A DNA stretch of 64,000 nt from an uncultured bacterium (GCA_946622415.1 CAMOPX010000002.1:124001-188000); one strand, 5' to 3'; counted from the first letter of the stretch, positions 45,611 through 54,492 are shown. Numbers and translations: made by a program. Notes: generated by a model from the sequence alone, not told the origin.

Positions 45611-46288
45611 CTATTTTTTTAGTTTACGACATTCTTCCAATTGAGCTTCTTGCAAATTAAGCAATTTATGCGCATTAAAAGAAACGTCGAGTAAATATTT
45701 ACATTTTTCTTGGATTGAAGCAAGGTTAACATTTTTTGAATTTTTTAAGTTCATAAATTCTTTTGTTGCCGCTTCTAAATCTTTATCAATATATTCAACA
45801 TCTTCTTTAATAATTTCTAAATTATTTTTTTCATAATCAACATTTAAATCAACAATTCTTGCTTCATATTCTGAAATGCAATCGGATAGATTTTTATTAT
45901 CATCTAATTTCAATGATTTTTTCAAACCATACAATATTGATAAAATTTCTTCGTTGATTCTTTTTAGTTTTGAAACATCTGACAGTGCTCTTTTTTCTTT
46001 TTGAGATGCATCATCAAATTTTGCTTCTGCTTCTTTAGTTTTAGATGAAACAAAATCACATCTTGAACTTGATGAAATTTTACGCAATTCCATACATTTA
46101 TCAAGAGCCTTGGAATAGCTTTCCCAATATTTATTCAAAAATTCAGGAATTTCTGAAATAACAGAAGGGAGTTTTATTACTGTTTTATTGATTAAATTAA
46201 ACAGTCCGCCTTCTTTAGAGGCTTGCTTAATTTCGGCAGTTGCGCCCGAAAGAATAGTTTTTTGTTCTTCTTTTACTTTTTTTAACAT
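45611..46288 (-). CDS. Hypothetical helical/coiled-coil protein
   Basis: A 225-residue protein without a signal peptide. Almost the whole chain is predicted helical, with heptad-like stretches at about residues 75-125 (KTKEAEAKFDDASQKEKRAL) and 130-200 (YEARIVDLNVDYEKNNLEII). A short less charged segment at residues 28-50 (LFNLINKTVIKLPSVISEI) could bind membrane. GGAGTG precedes the ATG. Family not recognised; it may be lineage-specific. Confidence 0.7.
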   Translation of the reverse strand: MLKKVKEEQKTILSGATAEIKQASKEGGLFNLINKTVIKLPSVISEIPEFLNKYWESYSKALDKCMELRKISSSSRCDFVSSKTKEAEAKFDDASQKEKRALSDVSKLKRINEEILSILYGLKKSLKLDDNKNLSDCISEYEARIVDLNVDYEKNNLEIIKEDVEYIDKDLEAATKEFMNLKNSKNVNLASIQEKCKYLLDVSFNAHKLLNLQEAQLEECRKLKK

Positions 46289-46424
46289 AACTACACTCCA
46301 TATATTTATAAATTTACTATTTTAAATCGGCAACAATTAAAGAAAACTTTAGTAATTTAAATAATGATTTAAAAAAAATTTACAAAATTTAATTTTTTAG
46401 GACTAAAATAAATAAGGAGGTATT

Positions 46425-47087
46425 ATGAAAAGTATTTTTGTTACAGGATGCGATACAGATATCGGAAAAACATTTATATCAATCGGTTTATGTTTAAAAT
46501 TTGAAGCGGAAGGATATAAAACAGGATATTTTAAACCGTTTCAAAGCGGTGCATACGTTAAAAATAATGAACTTGTTGCACCGGATTTATACGAATTGAA
46601 AAAATATTCCAATATCCCCGCAAAATATTCGTATCTCTTTAAAGGCGAGGTTTCGCCTCATTTGGCAAGCATTATAGATAATGTGGAAGTTGATATAGAA
46701 AAAGTTAAAAACGATTTAAAAGAATTTCAAAAAAATCTTGATTTTACGGTGATAGAAGGCGCAGGTGGATTATATTGCCCCGCATACAAAGGAAAATTGT
46801 TTTCTGATGTTATTAAAGAACTAAATCAAGAAGCTGTTATAGTATCAACTGTAGATTTAGGAAAATTGAATCATTTATTAATGACGCTTGAATGTGCAAA
46901 ATTAAACAATATCAAGGTTAAAGGAATAATATTAAATAAATTTCCGCACAACCCGACACTATCTGAAAATAACTTTATCAAAGAATTAAAATTATTCACA
47001 GATACCAAAATACTGGGAATTATACCTAAAACTGAAAATCCGACAAAAGAAAACATAATTAAAGCTTTTAAAGATATTAATCTATAA
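46425..47087 (+). CDS. bioD: Dethiobiotin synthetase
   Basis: ATP-dependent closure of the ureido ring in biotin synthesis. The P-loop is TGCDTDIGKTFIS at residues 7-19, with GYFKPFQSG carrying the substrate-binding Lys. VIEGAGGLYCP supplies the second conserved loop. 220 residues. AAGGAGG lies five bases before the ATG. Its 3' end overlaps the convergent bioC gene by 11 bases, placing it in the biotin cluster but on the opposite strand. Confidence 0.95.
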   Translation: MKSIFVTGCDTDIGKTFISIGLCLKFEAEGYKTGYFKPFQSGAYVKNNELVAPDLYELKKYSNIPAKYSYLFKGEVSPHLASIIDNVEVDIEKVKNDLKEFQKNLDFTVIEGAGGLYCPAYKGKLFSDVIKELNQEAVIVSTVDLGKLNHLLMTLECAKLNNIKVKGIILNKFPHNPTLSENNFIKELKLFTDTKILGIIPKTENPTKENIIKAFKDINL

Positions 47088-47775
47088 CGTAAATCGGATT
47101 ATAAGTTAAAGTATTATTGTATTTTTTTTCAAGCAGGGATAAGTTTTGTTTTAATTCTTTATAAGAATATTTTTTGTTTGTGACGGAATTTACGCCCGTC
47201 GCTTTTAAATGTTTTAAAATTGATATTGAATCTTTAAATTTAATTTTTTTGATTTCAGAATAAATATTTGCACTCGTAATTTTTTCAATTTCTTCAACTG
47301 AGTGATATTTTAATCCGACATTAAATATTTCTTTTATTTCAAGCAAATTATCATGCCCAAATAATGATATTGCAATATGTCCTGAAGAAGTTAACAATGA
47401 TTTTAATTTTTTATACACAAATTCAAAATCCTCTGCCCATTGAATAGATGCATTTGAAATTATTAAATCAAATTTATCGGAAGTTTCAAATTTTTCAATA
47501 TCTGACTGAATAAAGGATATTTTTGGGCTCAAATTTTTAATAAAATCAAAACTATTTACAACATCAAGTGCCAAATAAGAATCAAAATCAAATTTTCTAA
47601 CGGCTAATTTAGTCAATTTTCCGGTATATGAACCGATTTCAAGAATTTTATTATATTTTTGTTTTTGAATTTTTGAACATAAAAATTCAGCCATCTGTTC
47701 TTGTACGATTGCATTTTCATCGTAAGTCAAAATGCTTTTTTGAAAATTATTTTTTATTAAATCCTTATTTAACAT
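47077..47775 (-). CDS. bioC: Malonyl-ACP O-methyltransferase BioC
   Basis: Methylates malonyl-ACP so that it can enter fatty-acid synthesis and become pimeloyl-ACP methyl ester. The N-terminal NNFQKSILTYDENAIVQEQMAEFL is the BioC signature. The SAM site is ILEIGSYTGKLTKL and LIISNASIQWAEDFE. 232 residues. The start overlaps the end of bioG by seven bases. Confidence 0.93.
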   Translation of the reverse strand: MLNKDLIKNNFQKSILTYDENAIVQEQMAEFLCSKIQKQKYNKILEIGSYTGKLTKLAVRKFDFDSYLALDVVNSFDFIKNLSPKISFIQSDIEKFETSDKFDLIISNASIQWAEDFEFVYKKLKSLLTSSGHIAISLFGHDNLLEIKEIFNVGLKYHSVEEIEKITSANIYSEIKKIKFKDSISILKHLKATGVNSVTNKKYSYKELKQNLSLLEKKYNNTLTYNPIYVID

Positions 47776-48407
47776 AATAAATCAGCCCAATTGTTAAATT
47801 CTAAAAAAGGACAGTGAGTAGATTGCAATTTTACAATTTCTGCTTTTCCACTCCAAAAATTAATTTGGTTTTTTGGCGGAATAATTTTATCCTCTAAAGA
47901 CACATACACCTTATCAAAAGTAATAAAATCAGAAATTTTCAGGTTTTTTATACTTATTAATTCATTTTTTAAATCATCAGTTGAATTTTCGATTTTTAAA
48001 TTCTGAATTTTGTTTTTTTCATTGAACATATTACCGATAAACTTTTTAACACCAATATCGGATAAATTTTTAACCGTCAAATTAAATATTCTATCGGGTA
48101 TTCCAAAATTATCATCGATAATTTTGCAAGTGCCATTTATTGCAATTTTTTTTGTAAATGAATCAAAAATATTTTTAAATAAAGAAACAGTATAAACACC
48201 CATAGACCAACAAACAAGATACTGTTCTTTGTATTCTTGAAAAATAAATTGTGAAAAATTAAAATTAAAATCACGATAATCGTTTATCATTAAAATATCA
48301 AAATCATCGTAACTTAAATTTTGTATTGCTGATTCATTCATTGCCCAACCGTTAAAAAATACAATCAGTTTAGAATTATTTATTCTGTTTAACCACTTAT
48401 ATTTCAT
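47769..48407 (-). CDS. bioG: Pimeloyl-ACP methyl ester esterase BioG
   Basis: A 212-residue alpha/beta hydrolase of the BioG (DUF452) type, which removes the methyl group from pimeloyl-ACP methyl ester. LIVFFNGWAMNES is the oxyanion region, CWSMGVYTV the nucleophile elbow (Ser), YVSLEDKIIPP the acid and STHCPFLEF the catalytic His. BioG plays the part of BioH in this pathway. Its ATG overlaps the bioF stop by one base. Confidence 0.92.
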   Translation of the reverse strand: MKYKWLNRINNSKLIVFFNGWAMNESAIQNLSYDDFDILMINDYRDFNFNFSQFIFQEYKEQYLVCWSMGVYTVSLFKNIFDSFTKKIAINGTCKIIDDNFGIPDRIFNLTVKNLSDIGVKKFIGNMFNEKNKIQNLKIENSTDDLKNELISIKNLKISDFITFDKVYVSLEDKIIPPKNQINFWSGKAEIVKLQSTHCPFLEFNNWADLLC

Positions 48408-49534
48408 TATCTAAAAACCTCTTTTATTTCATCAAATTCAACATCCGCAGTTAAAGAAATTCTTAATCTGCTGGTACCTTTAGGTACTGTCGGAGGGTTA
48501 ATAGGCAGGACGTAATACCCTTTGTTTTGTAATTCAATTGCTTTATCTTTGGTTTTTTCAGAATCTCCGATTATATATGGAATAATATGAGAATTGCTGT
48601 TTGAAGGGTATATTGAATGAACATTTTTATACAAAGAAGTTAATTTTTCTTTTTGGTTTTTTAAATAATCAAATTTATCATTTAATAAAAAATTGCTCCA
48701 CAAAACATTAACAGGCGGAATTGCAGTCGAAAAGATAAAGGTTGAAGCATAGTTTATTAAATAATTTATAATAGTATTCGATGAAACGCATACAGCTCCC
48801 ATAGAACCTAATGATTTACCCAAGGTAACAGTAAAAATATCAACATCACACGATAAATTTTTATCTTGCGCAACACCTGCAAGATTATCCCCAAAAACCC
48901 CAAACGCATGCGCTTCATCAAGCATTAGCAAGCAATTATATTTTTTCTTTAATTCAATTAGTTTTTTAATATCCGCAATATCGCCATCCATTGAAAATAC
49001 GGATTCTGAGATTATTATTGAGTTGTTATAGTTATTCCTTTTTGTTTTTAATAAAAATTCCAAATTATCATAATCGAGATGTTTGTACCGAAAATGTTCG
49101 GCAGGGGATAATTTAAGACCTGATACAATACTTGCATGGTTTAATTTATCGGAAAATATAACATCGCCCTTTGAAAATAAAGAAGATACAATACCTTGAT
49201 TGCATTGATAGCCTGTATTAAAAATCAAAGCCGATTCTTTATTAAATAAAGCGGAAATCTTTTGTTCAAGGTTATTGTAACAAGTTGAAGTCCCTGTCAA
49301 TAATCTTGCTGATGCTGATGAAAAAATAAATTCCGGTGAAGTTTTATATTTTTCAATAAATTCAGATTTTAAATCCGTGTTTGTCGAAATATTCAAATAG
49401 TCATTTGAAGATAAGTTCAGCATTTTTTTGTTATCGACAAAAATATATTTTCCGACTTTATTTTGAATATTTTTTATTGATCTATAACAAGAATTATTTT
49501 TTAGATTTTCAAGTTCAGTTTCATAGTTAACCAT
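48407..49534 (-). CDS. bioF: 8-amino-7-oxononanoate synthase
   Basis: PLP-dependent condensation of pimeloyl-ACP with alanine. NLSSNDYLNIS opens the substrate site. FNTGYQCNQGIVSSL, ESVFSMDGDIADI and LMLDEAHAFGVFG hold the PLP-contacting residues. TVTLGKSLGSMG carries the Schiff-base Lys. 375 residues. First gene of the bioF-bioG-bioC operon. An extended -10 element ends six bases before the ATG and no ribosome-binding site is present. Confidence 0.96.
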   Translation of the reverse strand: MVNYETELENLKNNSCYRSIKNIQNKVGKYIFVDNKKMLNLSSNDYLNISTNTDLKSEFIEKYKTSPEFIFSSASARLLTGTSTCYNNLEQKISALFNKESALIFNTGYQCNQGIVSSLFSKGDVIFSDKLNHASIVSGLKLSPAEHFRYKHLDYDNLEFLLKTKRNNYNNSIIISESVFSMDGDIADIKKLIELKKKYNCLLMLDEAHAFGVFGDNLAGVAQDKNLSCDVDIFTVTLGKSLGSMGAVCVSSNTIINYLINYASTFIFSTAIPPVNVLWSNFLLNDKFDYLKNQKEKLTSLYKNVHSIYPSNSNSHIIPYIIGDSEKTKDKAIELQNKGYYVLPINPPTVPKGTSRLRISLTADVEFDEIKEVFR

Positions 49535-49540
49535 AATTCA

Positions 49541-49549
49541 ATTTTATCA
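49541..49549 (-). promoter_or_regulatory. Extended -10 element of the biotin operon
   Basis: On the minus strand TGA-TAAAAT is followed by TGAATT and the bioF ATG. The transcription start should coincide with the ATG. No BirA-type operator palindrome is obvious around it. Confidence 0.5.
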
Positions 49550-49555
49550 TAAGAA

Positions 49556-49584
49556 AAAATCCCGAAATATTCTTTCGGGATTTT
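49556..49584 (-). terminator. Terminator after the Gly/Ala-rich protein gene
   Basis: A 12-bp stem AAAATCCCGAAA / TTTCGGGATTTT with a 5-nt loop and, on the minus strand, a T-run. It ends the 49604 gene just upstream of the bioF promoter. Confidence 0.85.
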
Positions 49585-49603
49585 ACTTATATTAGTTATT
49601 AAT

Positions 49604-50779
49604 TTATATCGAACTGTCAGTTGAACTTTCGCCTGCAAGAACTTTTAAAACTTGTCCTACGGTCTCATATCCGAATTGATGGATTACCGATTCTTCAGGT
49701 ATTGATTTATCCATAATTGCTTTTGCTGCCTGAGTGCCTTTTGAGCCGAGAGATTTAGATACATTAGGAATATCGACAGATTTTACTTTACTTCTTGCGG
49801 ATTTTAATCCTTCAAGTATATTGAATTTAGAACCTTGTGAGTTATTCAAATATGCATCATATTGACTAAAATCAAAGGATTCTGCATCATTTAAATAGGT
49901 ATCATAATTGCTAAAATCGTAGGTTTCTTGTTTTGGAGAAAATTTCTCTTTTGCTTTACTTGCAATACTTTTAATATTATCCAGTATTCCGGTTTTTGGT
50001 TTTGCTTCAGTTGCGGCAGTTTCAGAAGCAGAACTCGATTCAGGTTTAGCTTTTAGATTTTTTATAGCACTTGTCAGATTTGCACCATTATTTTTAGATG
50101 ACGCTATACAATCCTTAGCTAACGCCTTACCTGTTTCAATAATACCATTTTGCTTTAATGTACCCATAAAGCCGTTGCCTTCTAATTGCGATATTGCAGA
50201 TTCAGCACCACCTGCGCTCGCCTGAACTGCATTATAACTTGCTTTTGCACCGGTAATAGATAATCCTGTCGTCACGGCGCCATTACCGACATTTTCCCAA
50301 GCAGTTTTTGCTTCTGCATCAGTTTCAGCAGTCATTGCTTTTGCAACATTAGAGCCTATTTTAACCGCACCTGTTGCCGCACCGATTCCGCATGCTACAA
50401 GACCAACGGCGGGGAATGCAATACATACACCTACAGTTGCTGCGGTTGCAGCTATTTTAAGCGGAGAGATTTTACCTTCACTATCAAAAATTGCACCTTT
50501 AATCATATTTGGAATAGTTCTGACAGCACCCTGTGCAACATTTGCAACAACACCGCCTATACCGATTTTACCGTCATCTTTACCGTCGGTACAAGTGTTA
50601 CCGGAACCAACGTCGCCGGTAATACTGCTTACAAATGTATCACCTTGCTGTTCTTTCATTTTTAGTCCCGTATCGTTTTTATCAACAGGATTTGTTGCAC
50701 CGTAGCTTGTACGATAGCCGCTACTGTACTTACCGAGAATCATTGCATCGCCTGCTGCGTAATCCACCCCTAAATTCAT
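49604..50779 (-). CDS. Gly/Ala-rich hypothetical protein with a YDxYLN repeat
   Basis: A 391-residue protein, start supported by GGAGG. Residues 75-145 are small-residue rich with a hydrophobic Gly/Ala stretch (KIAATAATVGVCIAFPAVGLVACGIGAATG), like a glycine-zipper membrane hairpin. Around residues 285-310 the unit (Y/F)DFSxYDxYLN occurs twice (YDFSNYDTYLN, FDFSQYDAYLN). There is no signal peptide. The layout recalls proteins that insert into or coat membranes, but no family is recognised. Confidence 0.75.
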   Translation of the reverse strand: MNLGVDYAAGDAMILGKYSSGYRTSYGATNPVDKNDTGLKMKEQQGDTFVSSITGDVGSGNTCTDGKDDGKIGIGGVVANVAQGAVRTIPNMIKGAIFDSEGKISPLKIAATAATVGVCIAFPAVGLVACGIGAATGAVKIGSNVAKAMTAETDAEAKTAWENVGNGAVTTGLSITGAKASYNAVQASAGGAESAISQLEGNGFMGTLKQNGIIETGKALAKDCIASSKNNGANLTSAIKNLKAKPESSSASETAATEAKPKTGILDNIKSIASKAKEKFSPKQETYDFSNYDTYLNDAESFDFSQYDAYLNNSQGSKFNILEGLKSARSKVKSVDIPNVSKSLGSKGTQAAKAIMDKSIPEESVIHQFGYETVGQVLKVLAGESSTDSSI

Positions 50780-50902
50780 AAGAAATCAACCTCCATTAAT
50801 TAACCTTATATATAGAAAGTATTTTTATGAATAAAAATTTACAAAAAATACAGAATTATTAACTAACGTAAAAATCGTATATATAAGGTAAATAAGAGAT
50901 AT

Positions 50903-51769
50903 TTATTCTTCGTAAAAATTGTTGGTAATCAAATTAATATATTCTACCATATGGGCAAAATAATCAAGATTGCATTCACCGTTTATTATTATGTCACACT
51001 TTTCTTTATTCGGAATTAAATATTTTTTTCCTGCTTCCATAATATAATCCCAGTGTTTAAGAGCATTTGCTTCATCTTGGTTTCTTTGTGCGGCACGATT
51101 CAAAAAGCGTCTTTTTCTTTCTTCGTTATCAATATCGACATAAACCTTGATATCAAAGATATCTTGAACCTTGTCATATATTGAACACATACCTTCTACA
51201 ATGATAACCTTTTTTGATTTGACAAAAATAGAGTTTGGCTTTGAACAACCGGTACCATTGACAAGATATTCGGGTGAATAAATGTCATCACCTTTTTGAA
51301 GCTTTAATATATCACTTCTCAATAAATCAAGATAAAAATTATCGGGAGAATCAACATCATACCCCGCATCACGCAACAAGTCAAAATTTCCGTATTTTTT
51401 AATTAATTCTGAAATATCGTTGAAATAATTATCAGCAGTTAAAATTGTAACGGGAAGATTTAATTGATTAACGCATTTTGTAATAACTTTGCAAATTGTT
51501 GATTTACCGCTTGCACTTTGGCCGCTTAATGCAATCAAGATTCTATCCGAGGGTCTATCAATCAAGCGATTTGTAAAATCATCGAGAAAATCTTTTCTAT
51601 AGTCTAAAATAAGATGTTTTTCCGCTTTTTTATCGTGGTTAATAATTTGTTTAAATTTTGTTTGCAAATAAAAAGCAAGCAAAGACCTGCCTGTTCTGGT
51701 TTGACAGTTCGGCTTTTGAATTTTTTCTTTTGTTTGATTTTCTAATAAATTTTTGACTAAAGAATCCAT
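50903..51769 (-). CDS. Uridine kinase/phosphoribulokinase-family P-loop kinase
   Basis: A 288-residue kinase. After an N-terminal segment of about 70 residues comes Walker A (ALSGQSASGKSTICKV), then TADNYFNDISEL, DSPDNFYLDLL and VIIVEGMCSIYDKV, the order seen in uridine kinases. RRFLNRAAQRNQDEANAL is the lid region. The extra N-terminal segment and the long loop after the Tyr are not typical of Udk, so the substrate is uncertain. It lies downstream of rpmH-rnpA, where yidD/yidC would be expected. Confidence 0.8.
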   Translation of the reverse strand: MDSLVKNLLENQTKEKIQKPNCQTRTGRSLLAFYLQTKFKQIINHDKKAEKHLILDYRKDFLDDFTNRLIDRPSDRILIALSGQSASGKSTICKVITKCVNQLNLPVTILTADNYFNDISELIKKYGNFDLLRDAGYDVDSPDNFYLDLLRSDILKLQKGDDIYSPEYLVNGTGCSKPNSIFVKSKKVIIVEGMCSIYDKVQDIFDIKVYVDIDNEERKRRFLNRAAQRNQDEANALKHWDYIMEAGKKYLIPNKEKCDIIINGECNLDYFAHMVEYINLITNNFYEE

Positions 51770-51787
51770 TGTGTTAATATAAACCGC

Positions 51788-52153
51788 CTAAATATTTTTA
51801 TTTGCTAATTTTAATAAATTTGTTTCAACTGACTGCTTTATTTGATTAAAATCTTTATCGAGAGCTTCTTGTTTTGCGTAAAAAATTAAACTTTGATATT
51901 TATTTAATATTTCGGAATTCAAAAGGAATAATAACCTTACATTTTCACGCATTAATCTTTTTATTCTGTTTCTTTTGACTGCACGCTTGTGAACTTTTTT
52001 AGATACAACAAAACCTACCCTGGTGGGGCAGTTTTGATCTGTTTTTTGTTTTCCTGCATATAGTATGATTAAATCGTCACTTACAACATTTTTATTTCTG
52101 TACGTAGCGTCAAATGCGCTTTTGTGATTTAATCTGTTTTCTTTTTTAAGCAC
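51788..52153 (-). CDS. rnpA: Ribonuclease P protein component
   Basis: A 121-residue basic protein that binds the RNase P RNA and the tRNA 5' leader. It opens [20 protein letters not shown]. The RNR motif is in [18 protein letters not shown], preceded by [13 protein letters not shown]. The start is GTG 52153, eight bases inside the end of rpmH, so the two are coupled. Confidence 0.95.
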   Translation of the reverse strand: MLKKENRLNHKSAFDATYRNKNVVSDDLIILYAGKQKTDQNCPTRVGFVVSKKVHKRAVKRNRIKRLMRENVRLLFLLNSEILNKYQSLIFYAKQEALDKDFNQIKQSVETNLLKLANKNI

Positions 52154-52298
52154 GATTTTTTGCAGTTATAGATACTGAAGCACGACCTTTTGAACGTCTT
52201 GCATTAATAACACGTCTGCCGTTTTTAGTAGCCATTCTTGCTCTAAAACCGCTTACGTTCTGTCTTTTTCTCTTTGTACCTTCTAAAGTACGACGCAT
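52146..52298 (-). CDS. rpmH: 50S ribosomal protein L34
   Basis: A 50-residue protein, short enough to be overlooked. It starts [20 protein letters not shown] and continues [19 protein letters not shown], the invariant L34 core, with a short extra tail ([11 protein letters not shown]). AAGGAG lies eight bases before ATG 52298. The stop overlaps the GTG of rnpA by eight bases. rpmH-rnpA often lies near dnaA and the origin, but I see neither here. Confidence 0.96.
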   Translation of the reverse strand: MRRTLEGTKRKRQNVSGFRARMATKNGRRVINARRSKGRASVSITAKNRA

Positions 52299-52331
52299 AG
52301 TTTATTCTCCTTGTGAAATTAATTTTTAAAC

Positions 52332-52360
52332 TTGACATTAAAGCTATGTCGGTATTTACT
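52332..52360 (+). promoter_or_regulatory. Possible proC promoter
   Basis: TTGACA (52332-52337), a 17-bp spacer and TTTACT (52355-52360), a perfect -35 with a mediocre -10. It lies in the short divergent region between rpmH and proC. Confidence 0.45.
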
Positions 52361-52394
52361 ATACTATATTAGACAAAATGAGGTGTCAAGAAAT

Positions 52395-53210
52395 ATGGAT
52401 TCAATTGTAAATAAAGAAACAAAATTAGGAGTAATAGGCTGCGGAAAAATGGCAGGCGCAATACTGGGGGGAATTGCGAAAAATAATTTTATTGAAAGCA
52501 AAAATATATTTATATTTGATATTAAACCCGAAATGTCAAAATCATTATCCGATAAATACGGATTTAATGCTCTATCTTCAATAAAAGAGGTGTTAGAAAA
52601 AACAAACACTCTTCTTTTTGCCGTAAAGCCTTTTGTTATCAATGATGTACTTGAAGAAGTTAAAAAGTATTATTCAAATCAACTCGTACTATCAATTATT
52701 GCAGGCGCAAAAATAAAAAAATATAAAGATACAATTAACAATATTAGAATAATAAGAATAATGCCCAATACTCCCGCCCTTGTTAATCAGGGAATGAGTG
52801 CAATTTGTCCCGACGAAAATACATCCGAAAAAGATACAGAATTTGCACTTAAATTTATGAGTAACTGTGGAAAAGCAATTAAAACAACAGAAGATAAAAT
52901 TGATATAATAACCGCACTATCCGGATCAGGCCCCGCATTTTACTACAGAATAATAGATTTAATGGCAAAATCCGCAGTAAAACTCGGCTTTGATTATAAT
53001 GAAGCAATATTATTATCAACTCAAACTGCCTTAGGAAGTGCCAAAATGATTCTTGAAAACAATTTTGATATTGAACAATTAATTAAAAATGTAACCACGC
53101 CTGGAGGTTGTACAGAAGTCGGAAACAAAGTTATTGATGAATCCGAAATTGATAAAATTCTGGATAAAACAATTAAAGACACAAAAGATAAAGCCGTAGC
53201 ACTCGGTTAA
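52395..53210 (+). CDS. proC: Pyrroline-5-carboxylate reductase
   Basis: Last step of proline synthesis. The NAD(P) site is LGVIGCGKMAGAILGG. IMPNTPALVNQGMSAI and ALSGSGPAFYYRIIDLM with VTTPGGCTEVG form the ProC dimerisation and substrate region. ATG 52395 is chosen because GAGGTG lies nine bases upstream, giving 271 residues, the usual length. A strong terminator follows. Confidence 0.97.
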   Translation: MDSIVNKETKLGVIGCGKMAGAILGGIAKNNFIESKNIFIFDIKPEMSKSLSDKYGFNALSSIKEVLEKTNTLLFAVKPFVINDVLEEVKKYYSNQLVLSIIAGAKIKKYKDTINNIRIIRIMPNTPALVNQGMSAICPDENTSEKDTEFALKFMSNCGKAIKTTEDKIDIITALSGSGPAFYYRIIDLMAKSAVKLGFDYNEAILLSTQTALGSAKMILENNFDIEQLIKNVTTPGGCTEVGNKVIDESEIDKILDKTIKDTKDKAVALG

Positions 53211-53234
53211 ATATTAAAAAAATTAAATAAATCG

Positions 53235-53263
53235 CAAAAACCGTAATATATTTACGGTTTTTG
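53235..53263 (+). terminator. Rho-independent terminator after proC
   Basis: A 12-bp stem CAAAAACCGTAA / TTACGGTTTTTG with a 5-nt loop. Its distal arm is followed within four bases by the -10 of the next gene. Confidence 0.85.
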
Positions 53264-53266
53264 TTG

Positions 53267-53272
53267 TATAAT
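53267..53272 (+). promoter_or_regulatory. -10 element before the CoA-activase-like gene
   Basis: TATAAT ending nine bases before ATG 53282 with no Shine-Dalgarno sequence. The terminator arm occupies the space where a -35 would lie, so termination and initiation are packed together. Confidence 0.45.
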
Positions 53273-53281
53273 AATAAAGCC

Positions 53282-54436
53282 ATGAAAAATAAAGAAAATA
53301 AAAAATTAAGAGTCGCTTTTCCTCATATGGGTACAATATATGTAGCTTGGGAAAAAGCACTTAATGCAATAGGTGTTGAAGCATATGTTCCACCGTATAC
53401 CAGTAAAAAAACTCTTTCATTAGGTACAAAAAATTCACCGGAAGCAATTTGTCTTCCTTATAAATTAATTTTAGGAAATTTTATAGAAGCAATTGAAGGC
53501 GGAGCAGATTATGTATCTATGATAGCTTCTCCCGGTATTTGCAGACTCGGCGAATACGGAAGAAATATTGCGGAAGTTCTTGTTGAAATGGGTTATAAAA
53601 CAAATTATATCGAATTAAACCTCTATGACGGCTTCAAAGGAATGTTTGATTATCTTAAAAGAATCAGCGGCTGCAAAAATTATTTTACAATTATGAATGC
53701 GATTTATCTTGCAGTCAGAACAGTGTTTGCCATTGACGAATTACAAAGCTTCTTATCTTATCACAGAGCAAGAGAAATCCACAAAGGAGATTCAGAAAAA
53801 GCCTTTAATAAAGCACTTCAAAATTTAAGAAAAGCAAAAAATGCAAAAGAACTTTCAAAAGAACTCAAAAAAGGTTTAAAGGAAATTTCCAATGTCGAAA
53901 TCGATAAAAATAAAGACGTACTGTACGTTGATTTAACGGGCGAAATTTATATTGTAAACGATGAATTCTCAAACCAAAATATGGAAAGAGAATTGGGCGC
54001 TATGGGAGTGCAAGTCAGAAGGTCGTTAACGGTTTCATCGTTTTTAAAAGACGCAATTATTCCAAAAATATTTAAAAAAGGCGAGACACATTTAGAACGT
54101 GCATATAGGCTCGCAAAACCTTATCTTATGAGAGATATAGGCGGTGATAGTTTGGAATGTATTTCAGATGTTTTATATGCTAAAGAAAGAAATATTGACG
54201 GATTAATCCATGTCAGCCCTTTTACTTGTATGCCCGAAATTATGACACAAAATATTTTTCCTAAAATGAGAGAAGATACAAACCTTCCGATTTTAACATT
54301 AATTATGGATGAACAAACAGGCAGAGCAGGTTACATTACACGTCTTGAAGCTTTTGTTGACTTAATGAGAAGAAAGAAAATGAAAACAAAAATTTCAAAA
54401 ACAAAAGAACAAGAAAAATCACTCCAAAAAGTCTAA
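53282..54436 (+). CDS. CoA-protein-activase/HgdB-like protein (DUF2229)
   Basis: A 384-residue protein of the 2-hydroxyacyl-CoA dehydratase-activator group: AFPHMGTIYVAWEKAL, then EAICLPYKLILGNFIEAIEGGADYVSM, ASPGICRLGEYGRN, HVSPFTCMPEIM and LIMDEQTGRAGYITRLEAFVD. Conserved cysteines could hold an iron-sulfur cluster. Only the DUF2229-type half is present; the ASKHA ATPase activator that is often fused or adjacent is absent. The role may be in an unknown radical or reductive dehydration system. Confidence 0.82.
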   Translation: MKNKENKKLRVAFPHMGTIYVAWEKALNAIGVEAYVPPYTSKKTLSLGTKNSPEAICLPYKLILGNFIEAIEGGADYVSMIASPGICRLGEYGRNIAEVLVEMGYKTNYIELNLYDGFKGMFDYLKRISGCKNYFTIMNAIYLAVRTVFAIDELQSFLSYHRAREIHKGDSEKAFNKALQNLRKAKNAKELSKELKKGLKEISNVEIDKNKDVLYVDLTGEIYIVNDEFSNQNMERELGAMGVQVRRSLTVSSFLKDAIIPKIFKKGETHLERAYRLAKPYLMRDIGGDSLECISDVLYAKERNIDGLIHVSPFTCMPEIMTQNIFPKMREDTNLPILTLIMDEQTGRAGYITRLEAFVDLMRRKKMKTKISKTKEQEKSLQKV

Positions 54437-54492
54437 TGAATCCGAAAAAATATTATGATATAATCCTTTTAAATAATTAGAAGGATTATATT

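Noticed and set aside
52332-52394. 21-residue N-terminal extension of ProC from TTG 52332
   Set aside because: It would begin on the -35 hexamer TTGACA; ATG 52395 has a spaced GAGGTG and matches family length.
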